DNA from: an uncultured Clostridia bacterium
GTDB taxonomy: Bacteria; Bacillota; Clostridia; TANB77; CAG-508
DNA length: 64,000 nt
NCBI GenBank assembly: GCA_934177485.1
Contig: CAKPPF010000002.1
Location: 1-64,000, forward strand
Reading direction: 5' to 3'
A program made the position numbers and the translations under genes. Under the pieces are notes generated by a model. The model searched no databases and was not told the DNA's origin. It was given only the letters and a program-made list of their open reading frames with translations. Each line of letters opens with the position of its first letter. Positions within the stretch are counted from its first letter, which is position 1. Below are positions 1-9,331 of this stretch, one piece after another.

Positions 1-90
1 TATTTGGTAATACTTTGTATTACCGCTTGGTCTCTTAAAGGATTTACTGTTTACTTTTCAATGTACTTTGTTCCGTCCTCGCGTTGGAAC
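1..90 (-). other. Probable rRNA operon leader, running off the left edge
   Basis: After the promoter the minus-strand transcript contains ACATTGAAAAGTAAACAG (about 46-63), the kind of box found ahead of 16S or 23S genes in Firmicutes. It also has a perfect 8-bp hairpin GGTAATAC-AAA-GTATTACC at 6-24. No gene body is visible, so this is a contextual call. A tRNA operon leader is the main alternative. Confidence 0.45.
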
Positions 91-96
91 TTTTTA

Positions 97-125
97 AGTA
101 TAACACCTTCAAAAATAAAAGTCAA
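97..125 (-). promoter_or_regulatory. Strong sigma-A promoter of rRNA type
   Basis: Read on the minus strand, TTGACT (120-125) and TATACT (97-102) are separated by exactly 17 bp. Upstream (126-185) lie long A/T tracts like an UP element. This combination is typical of stable-RNA promoters and points leftwards out of the window. The assignment to an rRNA operon is inferred from promoter strength and the leader that follows. The structural genes are outside the window. Confidence 0.7.
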
Positions 126-252
126 CACTTTTTTTGATTTTTTTGTAATTTTTTATGATTTTTTATTTAGTTGTAAAAATATTTATGCAATCACTAATTA
201 GAAATGTTGCAAAATCAACTATTATAGCACATTTGCATATTAATATATATAA

Positions 253-1614
253 CTAAAATTGTGTCTTTATTTTTTCTATTTGTACGCCATATAGTTGATT
301 AATTCTATTTTTAATTGCTTCAATTAAAATTTTCAAATTTTCAGGTGCATAATCATCTAGCATTATTGTATTATCTGTTGTAAGTTTTTCTATTTGTATA
401 TCTTCTTTTAAATTAGTTATGTTAGTAATGGAAATCTGAATGTCTTTTGAATTATTATTAAAACTAATATTAGCATTCTCTGTAATATTATTCTTTTCTT
501 TATTACTAGATTCATATAACATATTAAAAGTTTGATTTTTTATATGGTTGACTATATCAATTTCCATTTTATTATTTAAATTATCGTCTGTGTATCCTAT
601 ATTAATTTCCATATAATTCGTTTGGCTTTTTTGGATATTAATTTTTATCAATTCTTTATTTGAAATATCAGCATTAATATTATAAATGTCATTTTTTATT
701 TCTATGTTAATTATTTCCTTATTGCTAATAGTAATTTTAATAGTAAAATATGGTTCATCATTATTAAAAGTTTTCTGCAAGTTATTATTTATTTTTTCCT
801 GCATTATTTTTTGTAAATATTCTTTATTTAAATTATTATAACCTGCTATTTGTGTTTTAGTAGTAATGTAACTTAATAGTACATCATCATTTTTAGCATT
901 TTCTAATAATATATTCTGTATATTAGTAAATTCTTTTTGATTTAACTTTAAAATAATTGAATGTGTGTTATCTGTATTTTTTATTTTTTCAAAATTATTT
1001 TTATCTATATTATCATATAGTATTTTTCCATATGTTTCTTTTATTTTGTTTATTGTATCTTTATCTGCATTAAGCAATTCACTATAATTATTATTGATAG
1101 TATTAGGAAATTTATCAACTTCTTTTATTCCAAGTTTACTTAAAAAAGTCCTTAACTCTTTATTCTCAACCGCAACATATTTAGTTAGTATATTATCTGC
1201 ACCAAATGCATATTTATTTCCATCTTTTATTATCTTAGCAGTTGTTAATTGTTTAGTTTCATCAAAAAAAGTAAAATCCATATATGTTTGATTTAAATTT
1301 TTATTGTTTAATCTATTTGATTTTATTTCTAATATTTTTTGAGTATCTGCTACATTCGTTTGTTGATTTAACATTATTCCAAATACATTCAAATTTAAAT
1401 TAGAAACGCTACTTTCTTCTTTTTTGCTAAAATTGTTTTTTACATTTTCTATAAAGCTATAATTTATAAATTCCTGTTGAGAAATACTTTTAAAGAATAT
1501 TTCTTTATTTGATTTAAATACATCAGTAAAAAAATACAAAATAAGTAGTATTACCAAAAGTATTATAACTACCGCAGTAGCAATTAATATAATACGCTTT
1601 TTATCATTTTTCAT
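253..1614 (-). CDS. Membrane-anchored protein of unknown function
   Basis: Encodes about 453 residues. The N-terminus (KNDKKRIILIATAV and onward) gives one hydrophobic helix at about residues 5-30. A large Asn/Lys/Ile-rich extracytoplasmic part follows, with repeated beta-strand-like stretches and no motif I recognise. The start at 1614 is chosen because GGAG lies 6 nt upstream (1621-1624). The ATG at 1626 overlaps that ribosome binding site and would add four residues. The gene is alone between the left-edge promoter and a repeat element. It resembles the small membrane protein at 59311 only in architecture. Confidence 0.6.
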   Translation of the reverse strand: MKNDKKRIILIATAVVIILLVILLILYFFTDVFKSNKEIFFKSISQQEFINYSFIENVKNNFSKKEESSVSNLNLNVFGIMLNQQTNVADTQKILEIKSNRLNNKNLNQTYMDFTFFDETKQLTTAKIIKDGNKYAFGADNILTKYVAVENKELRTFLSKLGIKEVDKFPNTINNNYSELLNADKDTINKIKETYGKILYDNIDKNNFEKIKNTDNTHSIILKLNQKEFTNIQNILLENAKNDDVLLSYITTKTQIAGYNNLNKEYLQKIMQEKINNNLQKTFNNDEPYFTIKITISNKEIINIEIKNDIYNINADISNKELIKINIQKSQTNYMEINIGYTDDNLNNKMEIDIVNHIKNQTFNMLYESSNKEKNNITENANISFNNNSKDIQISITNITNLKEDIQIEKLTTDNTIMLDDYAPENLKILIEAIKNRINQLYGVQIEKIKTQF

Positions 1615-1636
1615 TAGAATCTCCATTCTTATTTTT

Positions 1637-1765
1637 TATATAGTAGGAATTTTTTCATTTTCTACTATATAAAAAAATAGCTAAACACATGTCCTTTGAG
1701 ATTTTCTCCCTACAGTCGAAAACTCAAATCGGCTAGAACAAAGAACGACATGAAGTCGCTTTGTT
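1637..1765. repeat. Family I palindromic repeat, copy 1
   Basis: Three hairpins in a row: TATATAGTAG...CTACTATATA (1637-1671), a CTTTGAGATTTT...AACTCAAATC stem (about 1693-1730), and AACAAAGAACGACATG...CGCTTTGTT (1737-1765). The same modules recur at 16029, 23479, 59202, 60119 and 60250. This copy overlaps the 3' end of rlmB and contains its stop codon. Confidence 0.8.
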
Positions 1766-2635
1766 TTCTCTTTGTTTTACAATTTCATAAGTCACTATTC
1801 CAGCAGAAACTGAGGCGTTTAGAGAAGTTATTTTTCCTTTCATAGGAATCTTAACTAATATGTCGCAATTTTCTTCTACAAGTCTACTCATGCCAAATCC
1901 TTCGCTTCCGATAACCAACGCTACTGGGCCAGTTAAGTCTTGTTCATAATAGTATTTTTGTGCATTTCCATCTGTTCCAATTATCCATAAACCGTTATCT
2001 TTTAAGTATTTTATTGTGTCGTTAATATTATTAACTCTTGCAATTTTCATATGTTCTACTGCTCCTGCAGATGATTTATTTACAGTACTATTAACAGCTA
2101 CTGCTCTTCTTTTAGGTATTATTACTCCATGAACACCTGCTGTTTCAGCAGTTCTGATTATAGCTCCTAAATTATGCGGATCTTCAATTCCGTCTAGTAT
2201 TAATATAAATGCATCTTCTTTTCGCATTTTCGCTTCATCTAATATATCGTCAACTTCACAATACTCAAATGGTGGAACTATAGCTATAACTCCTTGGTGA
2301 TTTCCAGTTTGGCTCATTTCATCTAATTTATTTTTATCAACTTCTACTAAAACTATTCCTTTGCTTTTAGCCTTACCAACAATTTTATTTATTGATCCCT
2401 GTTTTTCTCCATTTGATATATATATTTTATTTATATCTTTTTCAGATTCTAAAAGCTCTAAAACAGAGTTTCTTCCTTCTACTTGATCATCAAAACTAGG
2501 ATTTTCATTTTTCCTTTCTTTTTTATTTATTCTTTCTTCTTTCGTTCTATCATTTTTATTCTTTCTAAAATTAGATGCTTGAGATTTAAAATTATTTTTT
2601 TCATTTCTTCTATTATATTTACTATTATTATTCAT
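1733..2635 (-). CDS. rlmB: 23S rRNA 2'-O-ribose methyltransferase RlmB (TrmH/SPOUT family)
   Basis: Family members methylate the 2'-OH of G2251 in 23S rRNA using SAM. The protein has 300 residues. A Lys/Asn-rich tail (1-48) is followed by the small substrate-binding domain (about 52-125) and a SPOUT domain. The SPOUT motifs are NLGAIIRTAE (155-164), IGSEGFGMS (242-250) and SLNASVSAGI (271-280), with the Asn, Glu and Ser/Asn positions in place. The last ten residues, NKATSCRSLF, are encoded by a Family I repeat, so the repeat has replaced the native C-terminus. The gene lies 50 bp downstream of lepA on the same strand. Related 2'-O-methyltransferases such as a TrmH paralogue cannot be fully excluded. 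Confidence 0.88.
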   Translation of the reverse strand: MNNNSKYNRRNEKNNFKSQASNFRKNKNDRTKEERINKKERKNENPSFDDQVEGRNSVLELLESEKDINKIYISNGEKQGSINKIVGKAKSKGIVLVEVDKNKLDEMSQTGNHQGVIAIVPPFEYCEVDDILDEAKMRKEDAFILILDGIEDPHNLGAIIRTAETAGVHGVIIPKRRAVAVNSTVNKSSAGAVEHMKIARVNNINDTIKYLKDNGLWIIGTDGNAQKYYYEQDLTGPVALVIGSEGFGMSRLVEENCDILVKIPMKGKITSLNASVSAGIVTYEIVKQRENKATSCRSLF

Positions 2636-2685
2636 TTTTTACCTTTCTCTTTTTAAACATATTGTTTTTACATACTTTAAGGCAC

Positions 2686-4497
2686 TTACTCATCGTCAAG
2701 TTTAAGTACAGACAAAAATGCTTCTTGTGGTAATTCAACATTTCCTATTTCACGCATTTTCTTTTTTCCCTTTTTTTGTTTTTCCAATAATTTTTTCTTT
2801 CTTGTTATATCTCCACCATAACATTTTGCAAGTACATCTTTTCTCATTGCAGATATTGTTTCTCTTGCTATTATTTTTCCACCAACAACAGCTTGAAGTG
2901 GTATAGCAAATAACTGCCTTGGTATTACTGTTTTTAGTTTTTCAACCATTTTCTTTCCTTTGGTGTATGCAGAATCTTTATGTACAATAAATGATAAAGC
3001 ATCTACACTTTCTCCATTAACATGTATATCTAGTTTAACTAGTTCAGAACGAACATATTCTTTAAACTCATAATCAAATGATGCATAACCTTTTGTTTTT
3101 GATTTTAAGTTATCAAAGAAATCATAAATTATTTCATTTAGTGGCATTTCATATATAAGAGTAACTCTATCTGCATCTAGGTATTTCATATCTATGTATA
3201 TTCCACGTCTCCTTTGACATATTTCCATTATATTTCCAACATATTCTTTAGGAGTAAATATTTCAGCTTTTACCATTGGCTCTTCAATGTATGAAATTTC
3301 TTGAAGAACAGGTAATTCTGAAGGATTATATAAATCAATAACTGTTCCATCTGTTTTATGTACTTTATATATAACTGATGGTGATGTTGTAATTAAGCCT
3401 AAATCAAATTCTCTATCTAATCTTTCTTCAATTATTTCTAAATGTAATAAGCCCAAAAAGCCGCATCTAAATCCAAAGCCTAAAGCTGCTGATGTTTCTG
3501 GCTCATACACAAGCGATGCATCATTTAATTGTAATTTTTCTAAAGCAACTTTTAGATTTTCATATTCGCTACCATCTATTGGGTATAATCCACAATATAC
3601 CATAGGTTGCACTTTTTTATATCCTTTTAATGGTTCTTTAGCTGGATTATTTGCTAATGTAATTGTATCTCCAACATGCAAATCAGATAAACTTTTTATG
3701 CTAGCAGCTATATATCCAACATCTCCTGCTAGCAACTCATTTGCAGGCATATAGTTACCTGGTGTAAAGTATCCAACTTCTGTTACAGTAAATTTTTTTC
3801 CAGTAGCTATAAATTCAATTTCATCGCCTACCTTAACTTTACCATCTTTAACTCTTACATATGCTATAGCACCTTTGTAATTATCATAATATGAGTCAAA
3901 AATTAAGCATGTTGTCTCTTTGTTTTCATCTCCATCTGGTGCTGGTATGTCTGTGACAATTCTCTCTAAAACTTCATCTACATTTAGTCCAGATTTAGCT
4001 GAAATGCATGGTGCATCCATTGCTGGAAGTCCAATAATATCTTCTATTTCTTTTTTTATTTCATCTGGTCTCGCATTTGGTAAGTCTACTTTGTTTAATA
4101 CTGGTAATACTTCCAAATTATTATCTAATGCTAGATATACATTAGCTAAAGTTTGTGCTTCAACTCCTTGTGATGAGTCAACAACAAGAATAGCTCCATC
4201 ACATGCAGCTAAACTTCTTGATACTTCATAATTAAAATCTACATGTCCTGGTGTATCAATTAAATTAAGTGTATATTCGTTTCCATCTTTAGCCTTATAT
4301 TTCATTCTAACAGCTTGAGATTTTATTGTAATTCCTCTTTCACGCTCTAATTCCATATTATCTAAGACTTGCGATTCCATCTCTCTTTTAGATAATACTC
4401 CTGTCATTTCAATTAATCTATCTGCCAAAGTTGATTTTCCATGATCTATATGTGCAATTATACTAAAATTTCTAATATATTTTTGTCTGTCTTGCAT
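2686..4497 (-). CDS. lepA: Elongation factor 4 (LepA), ribosome back-translocation GTPase
   Basis: A 603-residue translational GTPase of the usual family length. G1 is AHIDHGKS (15-22), followed by a DTPGH G3 and an NKVD G4. The LepA-specific C-terminal domain is present, with RRGIYIDMKYLD and a basic tail rich in KKKLLEKQKKGKKK. LepA acts on the ribosome during elongation and initiation, particularly under stress. No in-frame CGG is present. In many Firmicutes lepA lies near gpr and holA. Here those genes are about 20 kb away, so that cluster has been rearranged. Confidence 0.97.
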   Translation of the reverse strand: MQDRQKYIRNFSIIAHIDHGKSTLADRLIEMTGVLSKREMESQVLDNMELERERGITIKSQAVRMKYKAKDGNEYTLNLIDTPGHVDFNYEVSRSLAACDGAILVVDSSQGVEAQTLANVYLALDNNLEVLPVLNKVDLPNARPDEIKKEIEDIIGLPAMDAPCISAKSGLNVDEVLERIVTDIPAPDGDENKETTCLIFDSYYDNYKGAIAYVRVKDGKVKVGDEIEFIATGKKFTVTEVGYFTPGNYMPANELLAGDVGYIAASIKSLSDLHVGDTITLANNPAKEPLKGYKKVQPMVYCGLYPIDGSEYENLKVALEKLQLNDASLVYEPETSAALGFGFRCGFLGLLHLEIIEERLDREFDLGLITTSPSVIYKVHKTDGTVIDLYNPSELPVLQEISYIEEPMVKAEIFTPKEYVGNIMEICQRRRGIYIDMKYLDADRVTLIYEMPLNEIIYDFFDNLKSKTKGYASFDYEFKEYVRSELVKLDIHVNGESVDALSFIVHKDSAYTKGKKMVEKLKTVIPRQLFAIPLQAVVGGKIIARETISAMRKDVLAKCYGGDITRKKKLLEKQKKGKKKMREIGNVELPQEAFLSVLKLDDE

Positions 4498-4577
4498 TTA
4501 TTTCCTCCATTTAAAGTTTACTGCTATATTTTAACATATTGCTGTTTTTTATGCAATACAAATAAAAAGATAACCTG

Positions 4578-4606
4578 TTGAATTATTTTACATAATGTGA
4601 TAAAAT
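4578..4606 (+). promoter_or_regulatory. Sigma-A-like promoter for the small gene at 4699
   Basis: TTGAAT (4578-4583) and TAAAAT (4601-4606) are 17 bp apart on the plus strand. Downstream is an imperfect operator-like palindrome, GTAACATAATTTTGTTAC (4628-4645). The palindrome lies between the promoter and the gene and could be a repressor site or a leader hairpin. Confidence 0.5.
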
Positions 4607-4653
4607 AATGTTCAAGGCAGTTTTTTAGTAACATAATTTTGTTACAATTGCCC

Positions 4654-5064
4654 AAAGCTAATATTGGTACCATTAACTTAAGGAGGAGATAACGCATTAT
4701 GCACAGTTATCCAAGTCGCAACGAAGCACGGGAAACCAAACTTTATATTGCAGCAGAAAAAGGTAAGTTTTCTTTAGATTATGTTCTTTATTCGTCAGAA
4801 ATGAAAAAGCTTGAAAAAGACGGTTTTCATATTTCAAACGTAAAGCCATTTTCTAATGAAGGCTTATATTCAGTAACAATTGATTGGTACAGAGCCTTTG
4901 AAGACAATGTTCCATACGCAATTCCTCATATAGTATTCGCATATACACATGGAATTATTGAGACATTTCCAAAAGCCTCTGTTAAAAACTTTGCGCAAGA
5001 ATTGTATGTTATAGCCAAAAGAGCATACTTCAAAAAATAATCATTTTTAGCCAATATTAGCTTT
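4654..5064. repeat. 14-bp perfect inverted repeat flanking a small gene
   Basis: AAAGCTAATATTGG at 4654-4667 has its exact reverse complement at 5051-5064, on either side of the gene at 4699-5040. No target duplication is evident. Chance is unlikely for 14 exact bases at this spacing, but function is unknown. Confidence 0.6.
4699..5040 (+). CDS. Small soluble protein of unknown function
   Basis: 113 residues starting MHSYPSRNEARETK, preceded by a strong AAGGAGGAG site 10 nt upstream. The sequence is compact, with aromatic and charged residues and no membrane segment, signal peptide or cysteine cluster. I do not recognise a family. It has its own promoter and a strong terminator, lies opposite to both neighbours, and is flanked by a 14-bp inverted repeat. 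It is therefore a self-contained monocistron, possibly acquired as a unit. Codon use matches the neighbours. Confidence 0.7.
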   Translation: MHSYPSRNEARETKLYIAAEKGKFSLDYVLYSSEMKKLEKDGFHISNVKPFSNEGLYSVTIDWYRAFEDNVPYAIPHIVFAYTHGIIETFPKASVKNFAQELYVIAKRAYFKK

Positions 5065-5065
5065 A

Positions 5066-5098
5066 ACCCCACTGTAAGTTTTACAGTGGGGTATTTCT
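5066..5098 (+). terminator. Rho-independent terminator
   Basis: A 12-bp stem, ACCCCACTGTAA / TTACAGTGGGGT, with a 3-nt loop (5066-5092) is followed by a T-rich run. It ends the plus-strand gene at 4699. The opposite strand lacks a T-run, so it serves the plus-strand transcript. Confidence 0.85.
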
Positions 5099-5104
5099 TT
5101 TTTC

Positions 5105-7062
5105 TTATCTATATTGTTCCAATTCCTTTATTTTGTCTCTTAGTTCAGCCGCCTTTTCAAATTCCATATCAGCTGCGTATTTTAGCATTTCATCAGTTAA
5201 CTTACTAATTATCTCTTCTATTGTTTCATCTTTTGATATATTATATTCCTCTTGAATATCTTCAACTTGTGTAGCCTTGATAGTATCTCGTATAGATTTA
5301 TTAATTGTAGTTGGAGTTATTCCATTTCTTTCATTATATTCTTGTTGTAGTTTTCTTCTTCTATTCGTTTCGGTTATTGCTTTTTCCATGCTTTCTGTAA
5401 GCTCATCTGCATACATTATAACTTTACCATTAACATTTCTTGCAGCACGTCCAATAGTTTGAATTAGCGAACGTTCGGAACGAAGAAATCCCTCTTTATC
5501 CGCATCCAGTATCGCTACTAATGATACTTCTGGTATATCTAGTCCTTCTCTTAAAAGATTTATTCCAACCAAAACATCAAATTTTCCCAATCTTAAATCT
5601 CTTATTATTTCCATTCTTTCTAATGCTTTTATGTCTGAATGCATATATTTTACTCGTATATCTATTCCAGATAAATAGGCTGATAAATCTTCTGCCATTT
5701 TCTTAGTTAACGTTGTAACTAAAACCCTTTCGTTTTTTTCTGCTCTTATTCTAATTTGTGTTATTAAATCGTCTATCTGATTATCTATTGGTTTTACTTC
5801 TATTTCTGGGTCTAGTAATCCTGTAGGACGAATAATTTGTTCAATAACATTTTCTTTACTATGCTCTTTTTCATAATCTGCTGGCGTAGCACTTACAAAT
5901 ATGCACTGATTAATTCTTTCTTCAAATTCTTTAAATGTTAGTGGTCTATTATCAAATGCAGATGGAAGCCTAAATCCATAGTTCACTAAAGATTCTTTTC
6001 TTGCTCTGTCTCCGTTATACATAGCTCTTACCTGCGGAATAGTAGCATGTGATTCATCTATTAATAGTAAAAAGTCTTTGGGGAAATAATCGAATAATGT
6101 AAATGGTGGTGAACCTGGCTCTCTACCACTTATATGCCTTGAATAGTTTTCTATTCCTTGGCAAAACCCTGTTTCTTTCATCATTTCAATATCAAAATTT
6201 GTTCTTTCTTCTATTCTTTGCGCTTCTATTAATTTATTTTGAGATTTAAAATATTTAACTTGTTCTTCAAGTTCTTTTTCAATCGTTCCTATTGCTCTTT
6301 CCATTTTTTCAGATGTTGTTACATAATGTGAATTAGGGAATATCATTATATGTTGTCTAATTCCTGTTGCTTTACCTGTTAATGGATTAATTTCAGAAAT
6401 TTTTTCAATTTCATCCCCCCACATTTCTACTCTTATTGCACTTTCACTTTGATCTGATGGATATATTTCAATGGTATCTCCTTTGGCTCTAAAAGTTCCC
6501 CTTTTAAAATCAAGTTCATTTCTTGTATACTGCATTTTTATTAATTTTTTTAATATTTCATCTCTTGTTTTTTGCATTCCAGGTCTTAATGAAATTATCA
6601 TATTTTCATAATCTATTGGATCTCCTAATCCATATATGCAAGAAACTGATGCAACAATTATTACATCCCTTGTTTCAAATAAAGAAGCTGTTGCAGAATG
6701 ACGAAGCTTATCTATTTCATCATTAACTGACGAGTCTTTTTCTATATATGTGTCTGAAGAAGCGATATATGCTTCTGGTTGATAATAGTCATAGTAAGAT
6801 ACAAAATATTCAACTCTATTTTCAGGGAATAATTCTTTAAATTCACTATATAATTGTCCAGCAAGTGTCTTATTATGTGCTAATACTAGAGTTGGTCTTC
6901 CGAGTTTTGGCTATTATATTAGCCATTGTAAAAGTTTTTCCGTGAGCCTGTAACCCCAAGAAGTGTCTGGAACTTTTTTCCTTCTTCTATTCCTTTTGAT
7001 AGATATTCTATTGCCTCTGGCTGGTCGCCTGTAGGTTTATATTCTGAGTGTAATTTAAACAT
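5105..7062 (-). CDS. uvrB: Excinuclease ABC subunit UvrB, requiring two +1 frameshifts at CGG codons
   Basis: UvrB is the damage-verifying helicase-like subunit of nucleotide excision repair. The start at 7062 has GGAG upstream and reads MFKLHSEYKPTGDQPEAI. Codon 41 is CGG (6942-6940), inside the P-loop. Reading on in frame loses UvrB homology and soon stops. Skipping the C gives GVTGSGKTFTMANIIAK. A second CGG follows (6902-6900), and skipping its C gives GRPTLVLAH. From there the frame is intact to the stop, with DLLREGLDIPE-type helicase motifs and a C-terminal UVR motif (MEFEKAAELRDKIKELE). The restored protein is about 651 residues, the normal family length. The alternative is a pseudogene or sequence error, but the same codon marks every other +1 break here. 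Confidence 0.85.
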
Positions 7063-7114
7063 AATTCTCCATCCTTTATAACTTTATACTACTTAATAAC
7101 AATCTAAATATTTT

Positions 7115-7723
7115 TTATTTTTGAGCAAAGAAAATCCAATAATTTTTCTTATGTTCAAATCTAACAGTCTCGCGTTCTTCAATATTTAGAATTTTGAAAA
7201 TAGATAAATAATTTTCTAAATCTTCTTTATCAAATAATCTTACATATTTATTTTTATTAAACCAATAATGTTTTTCTAACTCAACAGCAGTATCCTTTAT
7301 TTTTTCATATCCCTGTATACCGTTTACACTACCAATAAATAAGCCACCTTTTTTTAATATTCTTTTTATTTCTCTCATTAACTTTTGTGTGTTATCATTA
7401 GAAAAATAATGAATAGATAAATTAGCAAATACCAAATCTAATGAATTGTCTGTAAAAGGTAGTTTTTCCATCATATCAACCTTTTTAATATATTTATTAA
7501 ATTCAAATACTTTTTTTAGTGCAATATCAGAAATATCTGCTGAGATAACAGTATATCCATAATCCGTTAATCTTTGGGAAAATTGGCCAATTCCACATCC
7601 TAAATCTAAACATTTGCCCTTATTTTCAAAATATTCCTTGTATTCATCTATCCAAATATCATCTTCTAAATTTCTATTTATATGTTCTTTCCAATACTCA
7701 TCATTTTTAAAATAATCGCTCAT
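7115..7723 (-). CDS. Class I SAM-dependent methyltransferase
   Basis: 202 residues with the SAM-binding motif I CLDLGCGIGQFSQRL (about 38-52). Motif II acidic residues follow in VISADISD, and a motif IV-like LVFANLSIHYFS is at about residue 100. This is a methyltransferase-11/25-like Rossmann fold. The substrate cannot be inferred. It lies about 50 bp downstream of uvrB on the same strand but probably has its own ribosome binding site (TAGGAGTAAT upstream of the start). A small-molecule methyltransferase is more likely than an RNA methyltransferase, given no RNA-binding domain. Confidence 0.75.
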   Translation of the reverse strand: MSDYFKNDEYWKEHINRNLEDDIWIDEYKEYFENKGKCLDLGCGIGQFSQRLTDYGYTVISADISDIALKKVFEFNKYIKKVDMMEKLPFTDNSLDLVFANLSIHYFSNDNTQKLMREIKRILKKGGLFIGSVNGIQGYEKIKDTAVELEKHYWFNKNKYVRLFDKEDLENYLSIFKILNIEERETVRFEHKKNYWIFFAQK

Positions 7724-7840
7724 ATAATTACTCCTATTTATTTGTTTCTGTTAATAGTTTATCAAAATCATCTGAAATATATTTTTTATCTTGTATAACA
7801 CTATATTTTTCATAATCATTTCTTTTATAAAGTCTTGTTT

Positions 7841-8359
7841 TTATTCTGTTCTTAACGCAATTACAGGGTCTTTTTTAGATGCTGATCTTGCAGGGATTAT
7901 TCCACCTATTAAAGTTAATATAACACTTAAAATCACCAAAAATACTGCATTTTTTATTCTTAATACAGCACTTAACGGAACATTACCTGCGAAATGATGT
8001 AAAATGTTATTTATTATTGGTATTAAAGAATAGCTTATACCTATTCCCAAAATTCCAGATAACAGACCAATTATGAATGTTTCTGCATTAAAAATTGTAG
8101 ATATATTATATTTTGATGCCCCAATTGCTCTTAATATTCCTATTTCTTTTGTCCTTTCATATACTGAAATATATGTTATTATTCCAATCATTATTGATGA
8201 GACAACTAGCGATATAGAAACAAATGCAATTAAAACATAAGTTACCGCATTAACTATAGTTTTTACCGAACTCATTAATATACCAGTAGTATCAGTATAT
8301 TTTATTTCTTTTTCATCTCCAGTTTCATAAACTTTTTTTATATTTTTTAATTCTAACAT
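7841..8359 (-). pseudogene. Internally deleted MacB-like ABC transporter: ATPase start fused to permease end
   Basis: The product begins like an ABC ATPase (MLELKNIKKVYETGDEKE, the A-loop region). It then jumps after about 18 residues into the last quarter of a MacB/FtsX-type permease. That part has three membrane helices and the typical YERTKEIGILRAIGAS cytoplasmic motif. Walker A, signature and Walker B are all missing. The start at 8359 has AAAGGAG upstream; a TTG at 8392 gives a longer but less likely frame overlapping the next gene. A large in-frame deletion fused the two halves, so transport activity is very unlikely. Confidence 0.75.
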
Positions 8360-8378
8360 ATTAGCTCCTTTAATATCT

Positions 8379-8960
8379 TTATCTGTGCTCAATTTCTTTC
8401 AGGTATCTATATATGTCTCCCCAATTGTTAACTTCTTTAATATATTCATTTTCTTCTAATTTCATTAAATTAGTATCTCTAAAATATAATGTTTTTATTG
8501 AATTATCTGACAAATTTTTTATTATTCTCCAATCATCATCTATCATAATATCTACATTTTCTTTTTTACAAATTTCTAATTTATCACTAATCTTCCAATA
8601 GTATTTGTCAAATTTAATATTATTTTCATCTAGTAGCCTTATTGCTTCATCTTTTAATTCTTCTACAAGTCCTCCTCTTGCAGTAATAACCACAAATTCA
8701 TGTCCCTGACTTTTTAATAAATTGTATACTCCGATAAATCCAGACATTAAATTGCTTTCTCTAGCAACTTTTAAAAAATACTTTTCAATAAATTCTTTTT
8801 CTTGTTCTTCATTCCAATTATATCTAGTTTGGAATTTTGGTTCTTCTCTATTTATTAAATTATTTCCTTTTAAAACATCTATATCAAAAATTTCTTCGTA
8901 AGTTCTAAATGTTGTCTCGCTATCTATAACAACTCCATCTAAATCTATTCCAATTTTCAT
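8379..8960 (-). CDS. HAD-superfamily nucleotidase-like phosphatase (NT5C type)
   Basis: 193 residues. HAD motif I is IDLDGVVIDS (about 4-13), motif II is VVITARGG (about 93-100), and motif III/IV is DIMIDDDWR (about 136-144). This arrangement fits the 5'(3')-deoxyribonucleotidase-like or YqfW family of small HAD enzymes that lack a large cap. It probably hydrolyses nucleotide or sugar monophosphates, but the substrate is inferred. The end overlaps the leader of the broken ABC gene. The start has AGGAGAGG just upstream. Confidence 0.72.
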   Translation of the reverse strand: MKIGIDLDGVVIDSETTFRTYEEIFDIDVLKGNNLINREEPKFQTRYNWNEEQEKEFIEKYFLKVARESNLMSGFIGVYNLLKSQGHEFVVITARGGLVEELKDEAIRLLDENNIKFDKYYWKISDKLEICKKENVDIMIDDDWRIIKNLSDNSIKTLYFRDTNLMKLEENEYIKEVNNWGDIYRYLKEIEHR

Positions 8961-9331
8961 AATTGCACCTCTCCTTTATTAATAATTAGTTAGTTCAATA
9001 CCTCCAGAAAAGCTTTCCACATATTGATATATATGTTTTTGGGTATTATTACTTTTAATTTCAATAAATAAAAATATATTGTTCATTTTATTTAAGTTTT
9101 CTGACTACATTTATATCATAAAACTTTTATTCTATCAATAGTTTTATGATTTTGAGCAGAATATAACTCTGCTTGTATTTGCTTAATTGTAAACATGTTC
9201 TCAAATAGGAATAATATTCCAAAATATACATTAGCATATATTTTATATGATATACTTTTCAAATATTGTTTTTATTTTTTTTATATAGTAAAATATATAT
9301 GATTATAATAAAAGAAAGGATATTTATATAT

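Noticed and set aside
1..201. 65-residue plus-strand frame at the left edge
   Set aside because: It lies antisense to a consensus promoter and leader and has no ribosome binding site.
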